Assembly: GCA_020091685.1 (NCBI GenBank)
Contig: CM034606.1
Span: 37,780,728 to 37,844,727, forward strand
DNA length: 64,000 nucleotides
Reading direction: 5' to 3'
Source of the DNA: Lutjanus erythropterus
Taxonomy: Eukaryota; Chordata; Actinopteri; Lutjaniformes; Lutjanidae
The notes beneath the pieces are model-generated. The model was not told the origin of the DNA and searched no databases. It saw only the letters and a program-made list of their open reading frames with translations. Positions 10,894-22,719 of this stretch are shown here, piece by piece. The position numbers and the translations under genes are program-made. How positions within the stretch are numbered: position 1 is the stretch's first letter; each line of letters starts with the position of its first letter.

Positions 10894-11465
10894 CAGCAAG
10901 GTAGTGCAGGAGAGAGTGGAATAATCTTGTGCGAATTCTCTGTTTTAATCACTACACAGGACTCTCTATTTCATCTGGATAATTAGTGTCTTCACTGCAG
11001 ATAAGATTGCTTTGTCCTGTTTGTTCACTCCACTCCACTCTCCTGCTGGTCAGCTTTCACATTACTAATGTTCTGTGCCTGAGTACACCACAGCATCACC
11101 TACACAACATTTGTTTGTGTTGTTTTTACAGTGCCATTGACAAGATCCTAATAGCAATTGGCTCCTTGTCTTGGTACAGTTAACATCCACATCTGATGTG
11201 ACCTTGAGTGCACATGAAGTGTACTTGATACTTATACTTGTTATTTTCATATATTTGTTATTTTTCTCAGGTTTTGTTTTAAAGAACACAAATAGCCACA
11301 GTGTTACATATGTGCTAACTGGGCACATAACACACACTTTAAAGAGAATAAAATACAAAATGATGTTAAAAGAAAAATGAATACTAAATATCTAAACAAT
11401 ATAAACAACAAGGGGAGGACCATCTGTTAGATAACAACATATACATCTAGATATGTACATATGTA

Positions 11466-12998
11466 CAGCTGTGCTCATAAGTTTGCATACCCTGGCAGAA
11501 TTTGTGATTTTTTGGTAATTTTTCAGAGAATATGAATGATAAGAAAATGACTTTTTTTCACTCATGGTTAGTGGTTGGGTGAAACCATTTATTATCAAAC
11601 AACTGTGTTTACTCTTTTTAAATCATAATGACAACAGAAACTACCCAAATGACCCTGATCAAAAGTTTGCATACCCCAGTTCTTAATACCATGTTTTGCC
11701 CCCTTTAACATCAATGACAGCTTGAAGTCTTTTGTGGTAGTTGCGGATGAGGCTCTTTATTTTCTCAGATGGTAAAGCTGCCCATTCTTGGCAAAAAGCC
11801 TCCAGTTCCTGTAAATTCTTGGGCTGTCTTGCATGTTTGAGATCTCCCCAGAGTGGCTCAATGATATTGAGGTCAGCAGACTGAGATGGCCACTCCAGAA
11901 CCTTCACTTTATTCTGCTGTAGCCAATGACAGGTCGACTTGGCCTTGTGTTTTGGATTGTTGTCATGTTGGAACGTCCAAGTACGTCCCATGCGCAGCTT
12001 CCGGGCTGATGAGTGCAAATTTTCTTCCAGTATTTTCTGACAACCGGCTGCATTCATCTTGCCATCAGTTTTGACCAAGTTTCCTGTGCCTTTGTACCTC
12101 ACACATCCCCAAAACATCAGCGATCCACCTCCGTGTTTCACAGTAGGAATGGTGTACCTTTCATCATGGGCCTTGTTGACTCCTCTCCAAATGTAATGTC
12201 TATGGTTGTGGCCAAAAAGTTCCATTTTGGTCTCATCACTCCTAATGACTTTGTTCCAGAAGTTTTGGGGCTTGTCTCTGTGCTGTTTGGAGTATTGTAA
12301 GTGGGATGCTTTGTGGCATTTGTGTAGTAATGGCTTTTTTCTGGCAACTTGACCATGCAGCCCCGTTTTCTTCAAGTGCCTCCTTATTGTGCATCTTGAA
12401 ACAGCCACACCACTTTTTTTCAGAGTCCTGTATTTCAGCTGAAGTTATTTGTGAGTTTTCCTTTGCATCCCAAACAATTTTCCTGGCAGTTGTGGCTGAA
12501 CATTTTGTTGGTCTACCTGACTGTGGTTTGGTTTCAACAGAATCCCTCATTTTCGACTTCTTAATTAGTTTGAACACTGCTGATTGACATTCTCAATTCT
12601 TTGGATATCTTTTTTTTATATCCCTTTCCTGTTTTATATAGTTCAATTACCTTTTCCTGCAGATCCTTTGACAATTCTTTTGCTTTCCCCATGACTCAGA
12701 ATCCAGAAACATCAGTGCAGCACTGGATGAAAGATGCAAGGGTCTGTCAGGAGCCCAGAAACTCACTGACCTTTTATACACACACACACTGATTACAAGC
12801 AAACAGATCACAGGTGAGGATGGTTACCTTTAGTAGCCATTCAAACCCGTTTGTGTCAACTTGTGTGCATGTTATTAGTCCAAAATCTCCAGGGTATGTA
12901 AACTTTTGATCAGGGTCATTTGGGTAGTTTATGTTGTCATTATGATTTAAAAAGAGTAAACACAGTTGTTTGACAATAAATGGCTTCACCCTACCACC
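11466..12998 (-). mobile_element. Tc1/mariner element with long inverted repeats, right end truncated
   Basis: The left region from 11466 (CAGCTGTGCTCATAAGTTTG) and the right region 12893-12998 share a long inverted repeat. The block around 11590-11680 (CAACTGTGTTTACTC, AAATGACCCTGATCAAAAGT) reappears in reverse complement at 12900-12990. The outermost part of the right repeat is missing, breaking near CTTCACCCTACCACC. The transposase is on the - strand in several frames. Confidence 0.85.
11683..12577 (-). pseudogene. Tc1 transposase, frameshifted
   Basis: From 12577 the N-terminal part reads ETKPQSGRPTKCSATTARKI (paired-like helix-turn-helix, GRPTK linker). A second frame from 12408 reads VSRCTIRRHLKKTGLHGQVA, WNKVIRSDETKMELFG with the first catalytic Asp, TFQHDNNPKHKAKS with the second, and LNIIEPLWGDLK with the final Glu. 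The C-terminus GGKTWY is typical of Tc1. At least one frameshift (about 12350-12420) splits it, so it is not functional as is. It would cut and paste the surrounding element. Confidence 0.88.
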
Positions 12999-13375
12999 TT
13001 CTCTTAAATGAAAAGATATGCTGTTGATAACTTTATTGCTTTTATACCAAGTCAGGCTGGATGTCATGATAAGATTATGATATTACTACACCTGATGATT
13101 GGTTGTGTTGGAGTGCTGTCATGCTAGTGATGAAGAAAAAGAGCTCTTTGTTGGTGTTGTTCATTCAGATGAAACTGAAAAAAAACACAAAAACAGATGA
13201 ATGGACAGCAAATGCGAAAATAGAGAATAAAGACAAATTTTTAAACTTGACACTGCCTGTCACAGCCTGTTAAAAAAACTGAAGACAGAAACACAGACAA
13301 GAAGAAAGACAAAAGTCAAGACTGTCAGCCTACACTGGACAGTAACTTGCAGTTAAAGGAAAATGCAAACTGCAG

Positions 13376-14041
13376 GTGAAACACAAAAAAGGTGTGCTCT
13401 CATTCACTGTGGTAAAGAGCAATGTGAAACCAATATCATGTCTGAAGGTCTGTGAAGGAATGCACATGATTAAAAGAATAAATGGAGTTGAAGCAGCAAA
13501 CAAGGATGACAACTCAGATGATTTACTCTCTGAATATAAAGATGTCTTTCGGGGTGTGCCGTACCAAAAGTACACCCTCTAAGAAAAGTGCCTGTGATGC
13601 TTCTTGGAGTTGTAAAGAAAATTGATGAGCCTACTGAGTGGGTTAATCCCATCGTCGTTGTAGAGTCTGTCTTGATCCACAAGATCTAAATTCTGTGATT
13701 GAAAGAGAACACTATCAGCTGCCAACTATGGATGAAATCACATCCAAACTAGCAAATGCTAAATACTTCTCAGTCCTTGATGCTAGTTCTGATTTCTGGC
13801 AAATCAAAGTTGATGACAACAGCTCTCACCTATGCACATTTAACACCCCATTTGGACACTATAGGTTTTTAAGGCTTCCATTTGGGATAAAACTCTGCAT
13901 CAGAGGTTTTCCACAGGACGATGAAACAAGTTTTTGAAGGACTGGATGGTGTGAAAACATTGATGACATCCTTGTGTGGGGTGACACTAAAAAACAAGAT
14001 GATAAGAGACTGAAACAAGTTTTGGAATGAGCCAGAGCCAA
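13376..14041 (+). pseudogene. Ty3/gypsy retrotransposon pol fragment
   Basis: A reverse transcriptase start is recognisable at 13695-13937: REHYQLPTMDEITSKL, FSVLDASSDFWQIKVD and TPFGHYRFLRLPFGI, the standard gypsy RT blocks. Upstream (13490-13680) in other frames lie DDLLSEYKDVFRG and a degraded proline/valine segment, the protease-RT junction. Downstream a frame-shifted DDILVWG block (about 13960) marks the catalytic region. No LTRs are visible. It is a short dead fragment. Confidence 0.8.
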
Positions 14042-14753
14042 AAACCTGAAACTAATCTAACACCCGTCCCATGTAGCTATATTATATTATGTGTCCTGAT
14101 CTGTGTAATAGTACTATGGGCGGGGCCTGGGTTGTGTTTCAAATCTAGTAGCGCTATTTCTTGTACTTGTAAGCTATTTTTTACAACTTTTGTTCTCCTA
14201 TTATGAAACTAAAAATAATGGCGGTGCCTCCAATAATATTAAAGAAATACAATAAAAGATGTCTCTAATTAAGTTCTTTTCTTGGTACATTAATTCAATT
14301 CACCCTTTGTAAATGGCTTTTACCATACAACCCAAATGCAATATATAAGATGAATTACACCAGAAGTATAGTTAAAATACAAAAATCCCAAACTTTGGGT
14401 ATTTATTAACAAAAGGTGCAAAAATAAAATGTAATAAAATGAATTTGATTCACTTATAAAAATAAAATCACCGAATATTAATAGACACAAAATACATATC
14501 AGTTCACCTTGTTACTTCAGGTATCTTTTAAATCTTTCTTTCGTTAACACTTCTTATTGGACTCTAACATCACAAATACTTATCAATTTTTAACACACAA
14601 ACAATCACCAAGTCACTGTGGGCCCACACTCACACAAACTCAAACCCAAAAATGGAAAAAAAATAAAACGTTGCAGGCCCGACGTACTGGGGAGTGCTGA
14701 GGCCTAAAAACTGTATTGGCCGCTTCACTTGTAAATACAAGCAATAAAATTAA
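14042..14753. other. AT-rich stretch without recognised gene
   Basis: No open frame above 60 codons and no transposon terminus was seen. The sequence is A-rich with scattered short homopolymers. Confidence 0.5.
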
Positions 14754-15294
14754 CTTAAATCAGTTACACTCATTTTATGTTGGTTTGGTCAAAAACTTCA
14801 GTGATCTCCACGTCTCTGTCATCAAAGGACAGTGTCAGACAGACTCCATCATGTTTAAATCTGCTGTATGGAGTTTTATTGTTTAATGTGCAGTTTTCAT
14901 GTTAGAATAAACCGCAGCATTAAGACCGCATTTAGTCGATCAGTAATTTTCTGACAGCATTCTTCTTCTCTTGCTTTATTTGCAGCAACAATGTTGCTTT
15001 TTGCCGTAATGTATTTTGTATATTTTCCACAGCTCATAATTATAACAACTTGATGATTTTGACTTAGGTGGCTTGCGATCGCTTCATTTCATGTGGAGGA
15101 AAAGTCAAATGATGCAACAAATGCCCCTTTTATGTGAGCGCGCACAAAGCCTTAAAATGAGAACCTGGATTAACAAAGCAAGTTGATAACCACCATCGTG
15201 ATACCCATTATCTCTGATTGCGGTTTTAGGCTTTGTCAATCCAGATCATGCAAAGAAAGCCTGGCTATGTTGAGCTTGCTTCGTAGTATACCCC
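14754..15294. mobile_element. Right half of a Harbinger-like element
   Basis: Ends CTTGCTTCGTAGTATACCCC, the reverse complement of GGGGTATACTACGAAGCAAG, and so complementary to the terminus at 9096. Its first 94 bp (14754-14847) duplicate 9605-9696 in the same orientation. Together with the piece at 9096-9696 it would make one element of about 1.05 kb. Neither copy has both ends. Confidence 0.6.
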
Positions 15295-16431
15295 TCAGCA
15301 GCTTCAGGGAAAAGCAGCTCTCTAACAGTGGTCCGAAAGAGTCTTCCTCTCTCTCACAGTCCAAATGTCCATCTCCTGAAACAAATAAATACGCTAAACA
15401 ACAAGTCCATCCACTATTTCATGTCGATATAGCAATAGCTTGTTTTATCCAACTGCTTCAAATGCAAAGCTAACAGTATGACCGCAAAGCTAGAAGCTAT
15501 TATGCTAAATGCTAGTGGCAAATAGCGCTAAGCAATACAATGCATTCTTACACCATTACATTTAGTCACAATACAGAAAACAATACACAAGCTCATATTT
15601 ACCTCCTGTACAGCACACAAGTCCAAAACACAGGATAACTGGTCATCAACCCCGAAGTCTTGGATCATTTAACTGTTTCAGAAGCTGATCAAAATCTTGG
15701 AAGAAGAAGGCGTGACCCGACTGCAGGCAGAAATCATGATGGCCAGTGGGAGCTTAATTTAACTTTTGTTTTATTGTTCATTGTTTTGTCTTGTTTTTTC
15801 ATTGTTTCATGTTCTGTTTCATTTGCTCATCTCCATTGTTGTTCGTACTTTTCCCCTGTTTTTTATTTTATTTCTTTGTATGTTTGTTTTTCTATTTTGG
15901 AAAATTTGGAGATGGAACGCAATAAAACTTTTATCACAAAAAAGAGAAGTCCAAGTCAAATTCTTAATGTTGTCAGCATGATAATGTAATGTGTTTAACT
16001 GTATTCCAAAAATAAAATAGAATTAATAGAATACTGACAATCTGACACTAGGAAAATCTAATTATTGCATTCATTTAATAGTTAAACCTGGAAATGAACA
16101 CATCTCCAGACCCAGAAACTCCCTGTTCTGTTGCAGTCACACTTGTCTGGGGCCACTGTGTTGCTCATGATGCCCCTCTCTCATCCCGGAAGATCCCTAG
16201 TGGGTGAGGAAATGACCAGCAGGATTGAAATCATTTAGCTAAGCTTTTCTCCTATGCTTTTGAGCAAAGAATGTGTGGGGAGTCTGTACTGTGTTTTATG
16301 AAGGAATCTTCTGGTGGGCAGGCTGGGCCATATACAGGAAAGGTGGGGAGAGCATGTCAGCTTCCTGCAAACAAGATCCTGCATAATATCTGGGGAATAC
16401 AGTCTTTACACTGTATTACCCTTAAGGTTAC
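15295..16431. other. Stretch without recognised gene
   Basis: Contains open frames with hydrophobic, low-information translations (for example 15660-15989) but no splice-consistent exon, domain or transposon end that I can recognise. Confidence 0.4.
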
Positions 16432-16526
16432 GGGCTGTTTCCCAGAGTTGGGACAACCTTAAGGGAGACCTTAAAATACAACTTACGACGCACGTAGTGC
16501 TAAGAAGGCTCTGGGAAACGGGGCCC
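16432..16526. mobile_element. Short MITE (about 95 bp)
   Basis: The left end GGGCTGTTTCCCAGAG and right end CTCTGGGAAACGGGGCCC are inverted repeats with small differences. The interior has TTAAGG/CCTTAAG motifs. This resembles the abundant fish MITEs that begin GGGCCCTGTTTCCC. The target duplication is unclear. Confidence 0.65.
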
Positions 16527-17506
16527 TGGACTGTTCACCTGTGAGCACGCAGTAAGGTGATGCTCTGCCCCTTGCGGATCAGACCATGGCAGCCCTCATT
16601 AGAGAAGGACGATGCCCAGACAGCAGCCGTCCTAATAGTGTCTTCCATTGTTGGACTTGGATGGATATTGTGTGCATGCGTCAAGAAACGTAAGTCTGAA
16701 CCTGTGGGGGGAATGGGAATACCATGTAGGACTTTGTAGTGCGCTAAGGATGTTCATTGACGAGGACGCTATGTTGTGTGTGGATTAATTGCATGTGTTT
16801 GATATGTGCAGCAAGACTTGTGTAAAGTATTATTGTTCATAATGTACTGTGTGTACGTAATTATTAAAGTTATGTCTGTGATTCAGTCTGTAAACATGGT
16901 CTATCGGAGCCTGTTGTGCTGGTTTAATTGAGCGAGACATTTTGGTGCTGAGCGCACGCAGCTTGAGTGAAAGTAGGTCAAACTGATGTTTACCTCCGCC
17001 GATAGAGGGCAGTATCATAATAAAAATGCTTTCTCTCCTCCCAAAGGAGAGTTGTGTGTGAATATGCCTTACCTGTTTCTAGGTTAGTTGTTAGCCATGT
17101 GTCAATTAGCATTAAAGTTGATATGCTGTTGATTTCATTTATTGTAACAAGTATATGCAGCATCTATTTGATTTGTGATTATTCATATTTTCAGAACCAC
17201 ACCTACCTGTACATCAAAGATCTGTTTGGAGTTGAGCGTGTGTTGATTGTGTGGCACAAATAAAGGACACTAAGAAAGAAGTGACATTGGATTGTTCTGG
17301 TCGGACACCTTTCAGTGGACCTGGAAACCCTTAGTAACCAGCCAGTGTTAGTACTAGGGTAGCTTCAACAGTAACCCAGTTTTTACAATAATGCCTTGTA
17401 TATATGCGCACCACAAAACAAGTATATACAAAATATCCCTATATTTGGAATATTTTCATAGTTTTGTTGGGCTGTCAGGCAGCATTTTCTGTCCAGTGCA
17501 TTTAGT

Positions 17507-17556
17507 GTCCAGTGTTTCCCCTATAGTGTATTTGGCAGGGCGCCCCGTTTTGAAAT
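17507..17556 (+). mobile_element. hAT-like terminal fragment
   Basis: CAGTGTTTCCCCTATAGTGT continuing to TTGGCAGGGCG matches, in opposite orientation, the terminus at 6720-6755. Only the end is recognisable; the sequence diverges after about 50 bp. Confidence 0.6.
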
Positions 17557-17877
17557 CTGTCCAGTATTGAGGCAGGCAAATGCAGCTGGCAGCAACGAAA
17601 CAAGTTATTAACAGAGTATATGAGGGCAAATGCATCCTGTAAAATTTTGCATTTAAAGTGCTTTTTTTCTTCACAGACTGGCTCAGATCACCAGTTTAAT
17701 CTCTCTTAACAGCATGCAAAGCGTCTCTCTTACCCTTCACTTGCTCCAGGCTGTGTGTGATGAAATCTCACGGGATCTTTGCTTGTGGCTGAAAGAAAAC
17801 AGAGGAGCCATGACTTGTAAAAGTCAGTTGGTTGTCCCATAGTACAGGTGAGAGTTTACTAGGCCGATTGAAGTGTC

Positions 17878-19010
17878 ATGGCTAAATATTTACCTGATTT
17901 GGAGAATGTAGATGAGACCTTTGATTTCAGTGGCTGCCAGTATTTTTTTGAGCCCGAGTATACGGATGAGGAGTTTGAGTTCCTACAAACAAAGAGCGGA
18001 TGAGGATAGAGAGAGAGGGGCAACGGGCAGACGAGGGTGAAGCAGCTGCTGCATGTCTGTGAATCTGTGAAGACTGGTTGTGCTCCTGTGAATGCTGTGA
18101 CTCTATGCCCACAGAGGAAGAATGTCTGTGTTGTAACGAGTGGGACCTGTTGCCCAGTATTTATGGTCTTGATGTGTCCAGGGATGATACAGAAATTACC
18201 CAACGCTGTGTAACCACTGTGGTGGGAAAATTATTCACCAAACTGGTCACTGTTGTTCCTCTTAGTTATTTCTCATGTTCTGGTTACTCGTCCTTCAACA
18301 CACAGTTGTCCTCTCTTTGGAAGAACAACTTCTGATAACACAATCACATCCCAACTCTCCCGATAAGCACTTCAGGTCCATCCTGACCCAACCTCCTTCA
18401 TCTCCTAACCCTGTAAAACAGATTTACATTCTTGACTCATTATCAGTTCCTTTTACACTTTGTGTGTGACTCTGTACTGATCCTTTGCAAAGCTCGATTA
18501 AAACACCACAAAGACAATCTTGGTCATGGGGTCTGTCTTAATTTTCAGATTTTCCACCACACCACCTTACAGGATTTCCGCCCTCTGACCAGCAGGGCAG
18601 TGCTGGATACCTTCTTTCATGTGCCCAAAATAAATTGGAGGAGGCAACCAAAACCACAGGGACCAAATGGTCAACTATCCATTGAGTAAGTGTAAATAAT
18701 ATGTCTTCATGCATGTAATATCTGTACCTAGAATTGTTTGACAGATGCGCCTTTTCTGTTGCATGCATTAGTTTGCCCTCAGACATTTCTAAATCATCTT
18801 AACCCTTTCCTTTCATCCAGCCAGTACAGACTTGCAGCCTATCATGTGGTGCTGGAGTGGGCTGTCAGAGGAGAACGTCTTGTTTGTAGTAACAGAAGAG
18901 TGCTGCCAAGCTGGATCATCACTGCTATCAGAAGCAAGTACCTGTCCCCCACTGGCACTTACAGCAGGTTCAAGGAGGCACATGTTCAGAACACATCTAC
19001 CGATGAATGA
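17878..19010 (+). pseudogene. P2X7 C-terminal (ballast) domain protein, pseudogene
   Basis: Three exon-like blocks. The first (from ATG 17878) reads YFFEPEYTDEEFEFLQ, hits stops near 18000, and resumes in another frame with CSCECCDSMPTEEECLCCNE, the Cys-rich motif of the zinc-binding ballast domain of P2X7. Block two (18549-18685) reads DFRPLTSRAVLDTFFHVPK and ends at a GT donor. Block three (18821-19010) joins in phase after TTTCATCCAG and reads QYRLAAYHVVLEWAVRGERL, then RRVLPSWIITAIRSKYLSPT. There is no channel domain (two membrane helices plus cysteine-rich loop). Fish genomes hold many such stand-alone copies annotated as P2X7-like. Stops and a frame change argue for a pseudogene; a mis-sequenced live gene is less likely. 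Confidence 0.72.
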
Positions 19011-19099
19011 CTTTTCAATAATTGTACTCTTGACTGCACTGCTGAGCAGTCTACAAACTGTTCCAGTCTTTAGAGACACTAGCAGAGCCTACATAAATC

Positions 19100-19270
19100 T
19101 TGCACACTGTAAATATTTACAGTACTTGAGTATTGCACTTAAGTACATTTTTTGAGTATCTGTATTTCACTTGAGTATTTATTTTCTCAGAAACTTACGA
19201 CTTATACTCCATTTACATTTCAAAGACAAATATTGTAGTCTTGACACCACTACATTTCTAGGAAGGTTGT
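19100..19270. repeat. Interspersed repeat of the ACTTGAGTA class
   Basis: Recurrent ACTTGAGTATT / ACTTAAGTAC motifs with CACCACTACATTTCTA are typical of a widespread fish repeat. A related but longer copy lies at 53300-53760. The class is unassigned. Confidence 0.5.
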
Positions 19271-19677
19271 CATTATCCATTACTTTTAGTCTAAGCATAG
19301 CTTTGAAGTCAGCTGTTGCTGTTTCTTCTTTTCTAAAATGCGACTGGCGACATGCTGTGATCCTTACAGAAGGAAACCAATTACAGTACCCGCTCTCAAC
19401 TGGGATTGATGTAAAAGCAGAAGCACGTCATCCAGGCATGCTCTGTAACAAGCACAAGCAAGCTCTCCCTCTTTAATGTTGACGGCAAAATTAAATCTCA
19501 AGATATTATTATCATTAGAAAAAGAGAAATAATTTCAGGTAGGCTTTTAATGTTGGATTGTTTTATTGGGGTGAAAAAAACACATGAGGCCTCTGAGGCC
19601 AGAAAGAAATCAGTTATTTAACAGACTTGGAGAACTCCTTACAGTTGGTTTCAATCTAATTTTCTATACTTTTATTT

Positions 19678-20177
19678 NNNNNNNNNNNNNNNNNNNNNNN
19701 NNNNNNNNNNNNNNNNNNNNNNNNNNNNNNNNNNNNNNNNNNNNNNNNNNNNNNNNNNNNNNNNNNNNNNNNNNNNNNNNNNNNNNNNNNNNNNNNNNNN
19801 NNNNNNNNNNNNNNNNNNNNNNNNNNNNNNNNNNNNNNNNNNNNNNNNNNNNNNNNNNNNNNNNNNNNNNNNNNNNNNNNNNNNNNNNNNNNNNNNNNNN
19901 NNNNNNNNNNNNNNNNNNNNNNNNNNNNNNNNNNNNNNNNNNNNNNNNNNNNNNNNNNNNNNNNNNNNNNNNNNNNNNNNNNNNNNNNNNNNNNNNNNNN
20001 NNNNNNNNNNNNNNNNNNNNNNNNNNNNNNNNNNNNNNNNNNNNNNNNNNNNNNNNNNNNNNNNNNNNNNNNNNNNNNNNNNNNNNNNNNNNNNNNNNNN
20101 NNNNNNNNNNNNNNNNNNNNNNNNNNNNNNNNNNNNNNNNNNNNNNNNNNNNNNNNNNNNNNNNNNNNNNNNNNNNN
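19678..20177. other. Scaffold gap, 500 N
   Basis: Exactly 500 unknown bases. The right edge is inside the L1-like reverse transcriptase; the left edge is not recognisably L1, so the element's 3' end lies in the gap. Confidence 1.
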
Positions 20178-22048
20178 AAAGGTATTTCCAAAGTTCATTG
20201 CTTCAAGAGTCTCAAGTAAGAAGGTAGGTTCAATTCTGTCAAATGCTTTAAATGCATCCATTGAAATTATTAACATAGGATTTTCTTGTTTCTGAGCTGC
20301 GTCAATAATGTGAAACAATCGGCGCACGTTATCAGAGCCTTGTCTGCCCCTGACAAACCCTGTTTGGTCTGCATGGATAAGTTTTGGGATAACTTTCTCA
20401 AGTCTGGTCGCTATCAGTTTGGCTAAGATTTTATAGTCTGCATTCAATAAACTTAATGGCCTGTAAGAGTCACATTTTTGTTTATCTTTACCTGGTTTAG
20501 GGAGCAATATTATAGTTGCCATTTCAAGCGAACTTGGCAGCTGTTGATTAGTAAGTGATTTCTATGATCATGTTTGTAAGCGGGGAAGCCAATTTATTGA
20601 AGAATACTTTATAGTATTCTACAGGAAAACCATCAGGGCCTGGTGATTTATTATTTTGTAACGAGTTTACTGCTTCACAAACCTCAGCAACAGCTATATC
20701 AGCATCTAGTAATTTTTGGTTCTCAGCATTTAATTTGGGCATTTTTAGTTTGTGTAAAAATTTCTTTGCTTCCGTACTGTCAGAATTAATATCAGATTGA
20801 TACGGAGTTTCTGGGCATAGAATATTTTAAATCTCCTGTTAATATCTGTGGGGTTGTTGATAAGTTCCCCCTCCTCTGATTGAATTTCCTAGATGAATTT
20901 ATCAGTTTCTTGTTTCTTGATTTGCCATGCAAGTAATTTACTCGTCTTCTCTCCAAACTCATAGTAATGGTACCTTGTCCTTGCCATTGCTGCTTCGGCT
21001 TTGTTAGAGCAAAGATTGTTGTATACAAGACGTTTCTGGGTTAGTGTATTAAGGGTTTCTTGATTTCTAGTTCTGCAATGTAATTGTTCACTCTCTCGAA
21101 TTTCTTTCTCGAGTTTAATCAACATTTTCTTTTTTTCTTTAACTTTATGTGAACAGTAAGACAAAATATGACCTCTCATGTATGCTTTGAGAGATTCCCA
21201 GATAACTGAGTGTGATGCAGAATTCAAGTTAGTCTCTAAAAAAATATCAATGTGGCTATTCATGAAGCTAACGAATTCTGGGTCTTTCAATAAATAGGGC
21301 TGAAATCTCCACATGCGTTGGGGATTTTGTATGGTGTCAGTCTCCAAAGATAACATAATGGGGTTATGGTCTGACAATGTAGCTGCAAGGTAAGAGCAAT
21401 TTTTAACCTTGTTAGCATATTCTTGGAGACTAAGAACATGTCTATTCTAGAATATGAATTGTGTACACTAGAATAAAAAGAGAAGTCCCTGTGATTAGGA
21501 TGGAGTTTATGCCATATCTCACATAATCCCAAATCTTTTAGTGCTTGAATAATGATAGTAGCTGATTTAGTTAATGACAATGGCTTGGATGACGTACGGT
21601 CCATTGAGGGGTCCAGAACCAAGTTAAAGTCACCACCAATGATACACAGACCCTCAATAACGCCTAATTTCATCACTAGATTATTGAAAAAAGTTGGATC
21701 ATCGTAGTTTGGTCCATACACATAAATGAGAGTTATTTTATTGTTATTCAGTGTGCCATTTACTATTAAAAGCCTGCCATTTCTATCTTTATCTGTGTCG
21801 TTCAATTGAAAATTCAGATTTTTATTTATCAATAGGGCTACTCCTCTTGCTTTGGAGGTGAAAGACGAGTATAATATATTGCCAACCCAGCCTGTGCGCA
21901 GTTTTAGATGTTCTATATCAGATAGATGTGTTTCTTGAATAAAAGCAATGTCCACATTTTGCCTCTTAAGGTAGGATAGTATTTTCTTTCTCTTGATTGG
22001 GGAGTTTATGCCTTTAACATTCCATGAAATACATTTTAACTGATACAT
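20178..22048 (-). pseudogene. L1-like ORF2 (endonuclease and reverse transcriptase), broken and partial
   Basis: The endonuclease shows ISWNVKGINS, FIQETHLS, VYGPNYDD, IIGGDFNLVLDPSMDR, SRIDMF and, after a frameshift near 21400, MSDHNPIMLSLE. These are the APE catalytic blocks in order. The reverse transcriptase shows NNKSPGPDGFPVEYYK, ATIILLPKPGKDK, YRPLSLLNADYKILAKLIAT, DQTGFVRGRQGSDNVRRLF and ISMDAFKAFDR, where the usual DAEKAFDR is changed. The YADD block falls in the gap or beyond. At least three frame breaks mean it is inactive. Confidence 0.88.
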
Positions 22049-22719
22049 CGGTTAAGAGATATTTAAGAAATTTGGCCAAAGAAATGAAATACTTTGCTGT
22101 TTCTGGACTTCTTATCATAAGTGCAAAGAGAGAAAGAATCATGGGCAAAAAACAGAACCCTAAAAAAAACCCTGAACATTAACCCCTCTTTTAACATACT
22201 GTAACAAAAACACTGAGTATGTTATCATCTACCTACTCTAATGAACTCCACAGCTGCTTTCAGCTGTTGTAAACAAATTACCACAGATCTGTGTTGAACA
22301 AGAATTTAACTGAGAAATTATAAAAAATAAATAAATAAATAAAGCAGAGTAATGGATATATACATACAAATCTACCGCTTTGCGTGATGCAAAGTCTGTG
22401 TTGTGACTAGCTTGATAAAACAATGAGAAATGTAAATAGATTGACAGCCCTTACTAAAGTATGGCGTGGTATGAATATTGGTGTCCGTGACCGTATAACA
22501 TTCACAAACTAGAAGAACTAATAAAGAAAATTAAGTAGATTTGTAAAGTCCCAAATAAATAAAAGAGAAGAAAACTTAAAGAGAATGCTATCTAGAGCAT
22601 TTAGGCACCGTTAGTTATTCATTTTTAGCTTGGTATAGAGTAAACAGAAATCATTCGGTGGGTGCAGTGTCACTGTTAGTACTTTCTCACACATCAAATG
22701 TCATTACTCACTTCTCTAA

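Noticed and set aside
10986-11380. Small open frames between cdh1 and the Tc1 element
   Set aside because: They are short, with no family resemblance and overlapping frames on both strands; they look like chance.
15660-15989. Possible membrane protein (hydrophobic 109-codon frame)
   Set aside because: T-rich sequence automatically yields Phe/Leu/Ser-rich translation. No splice sites, conserved motif or start context was seen.
19584-20522. Long open frames spanning the N run
   Set aside because: They are open only because unknown bases contain no stops. The same applies to frames across 37144-37643 and 52722-53221.
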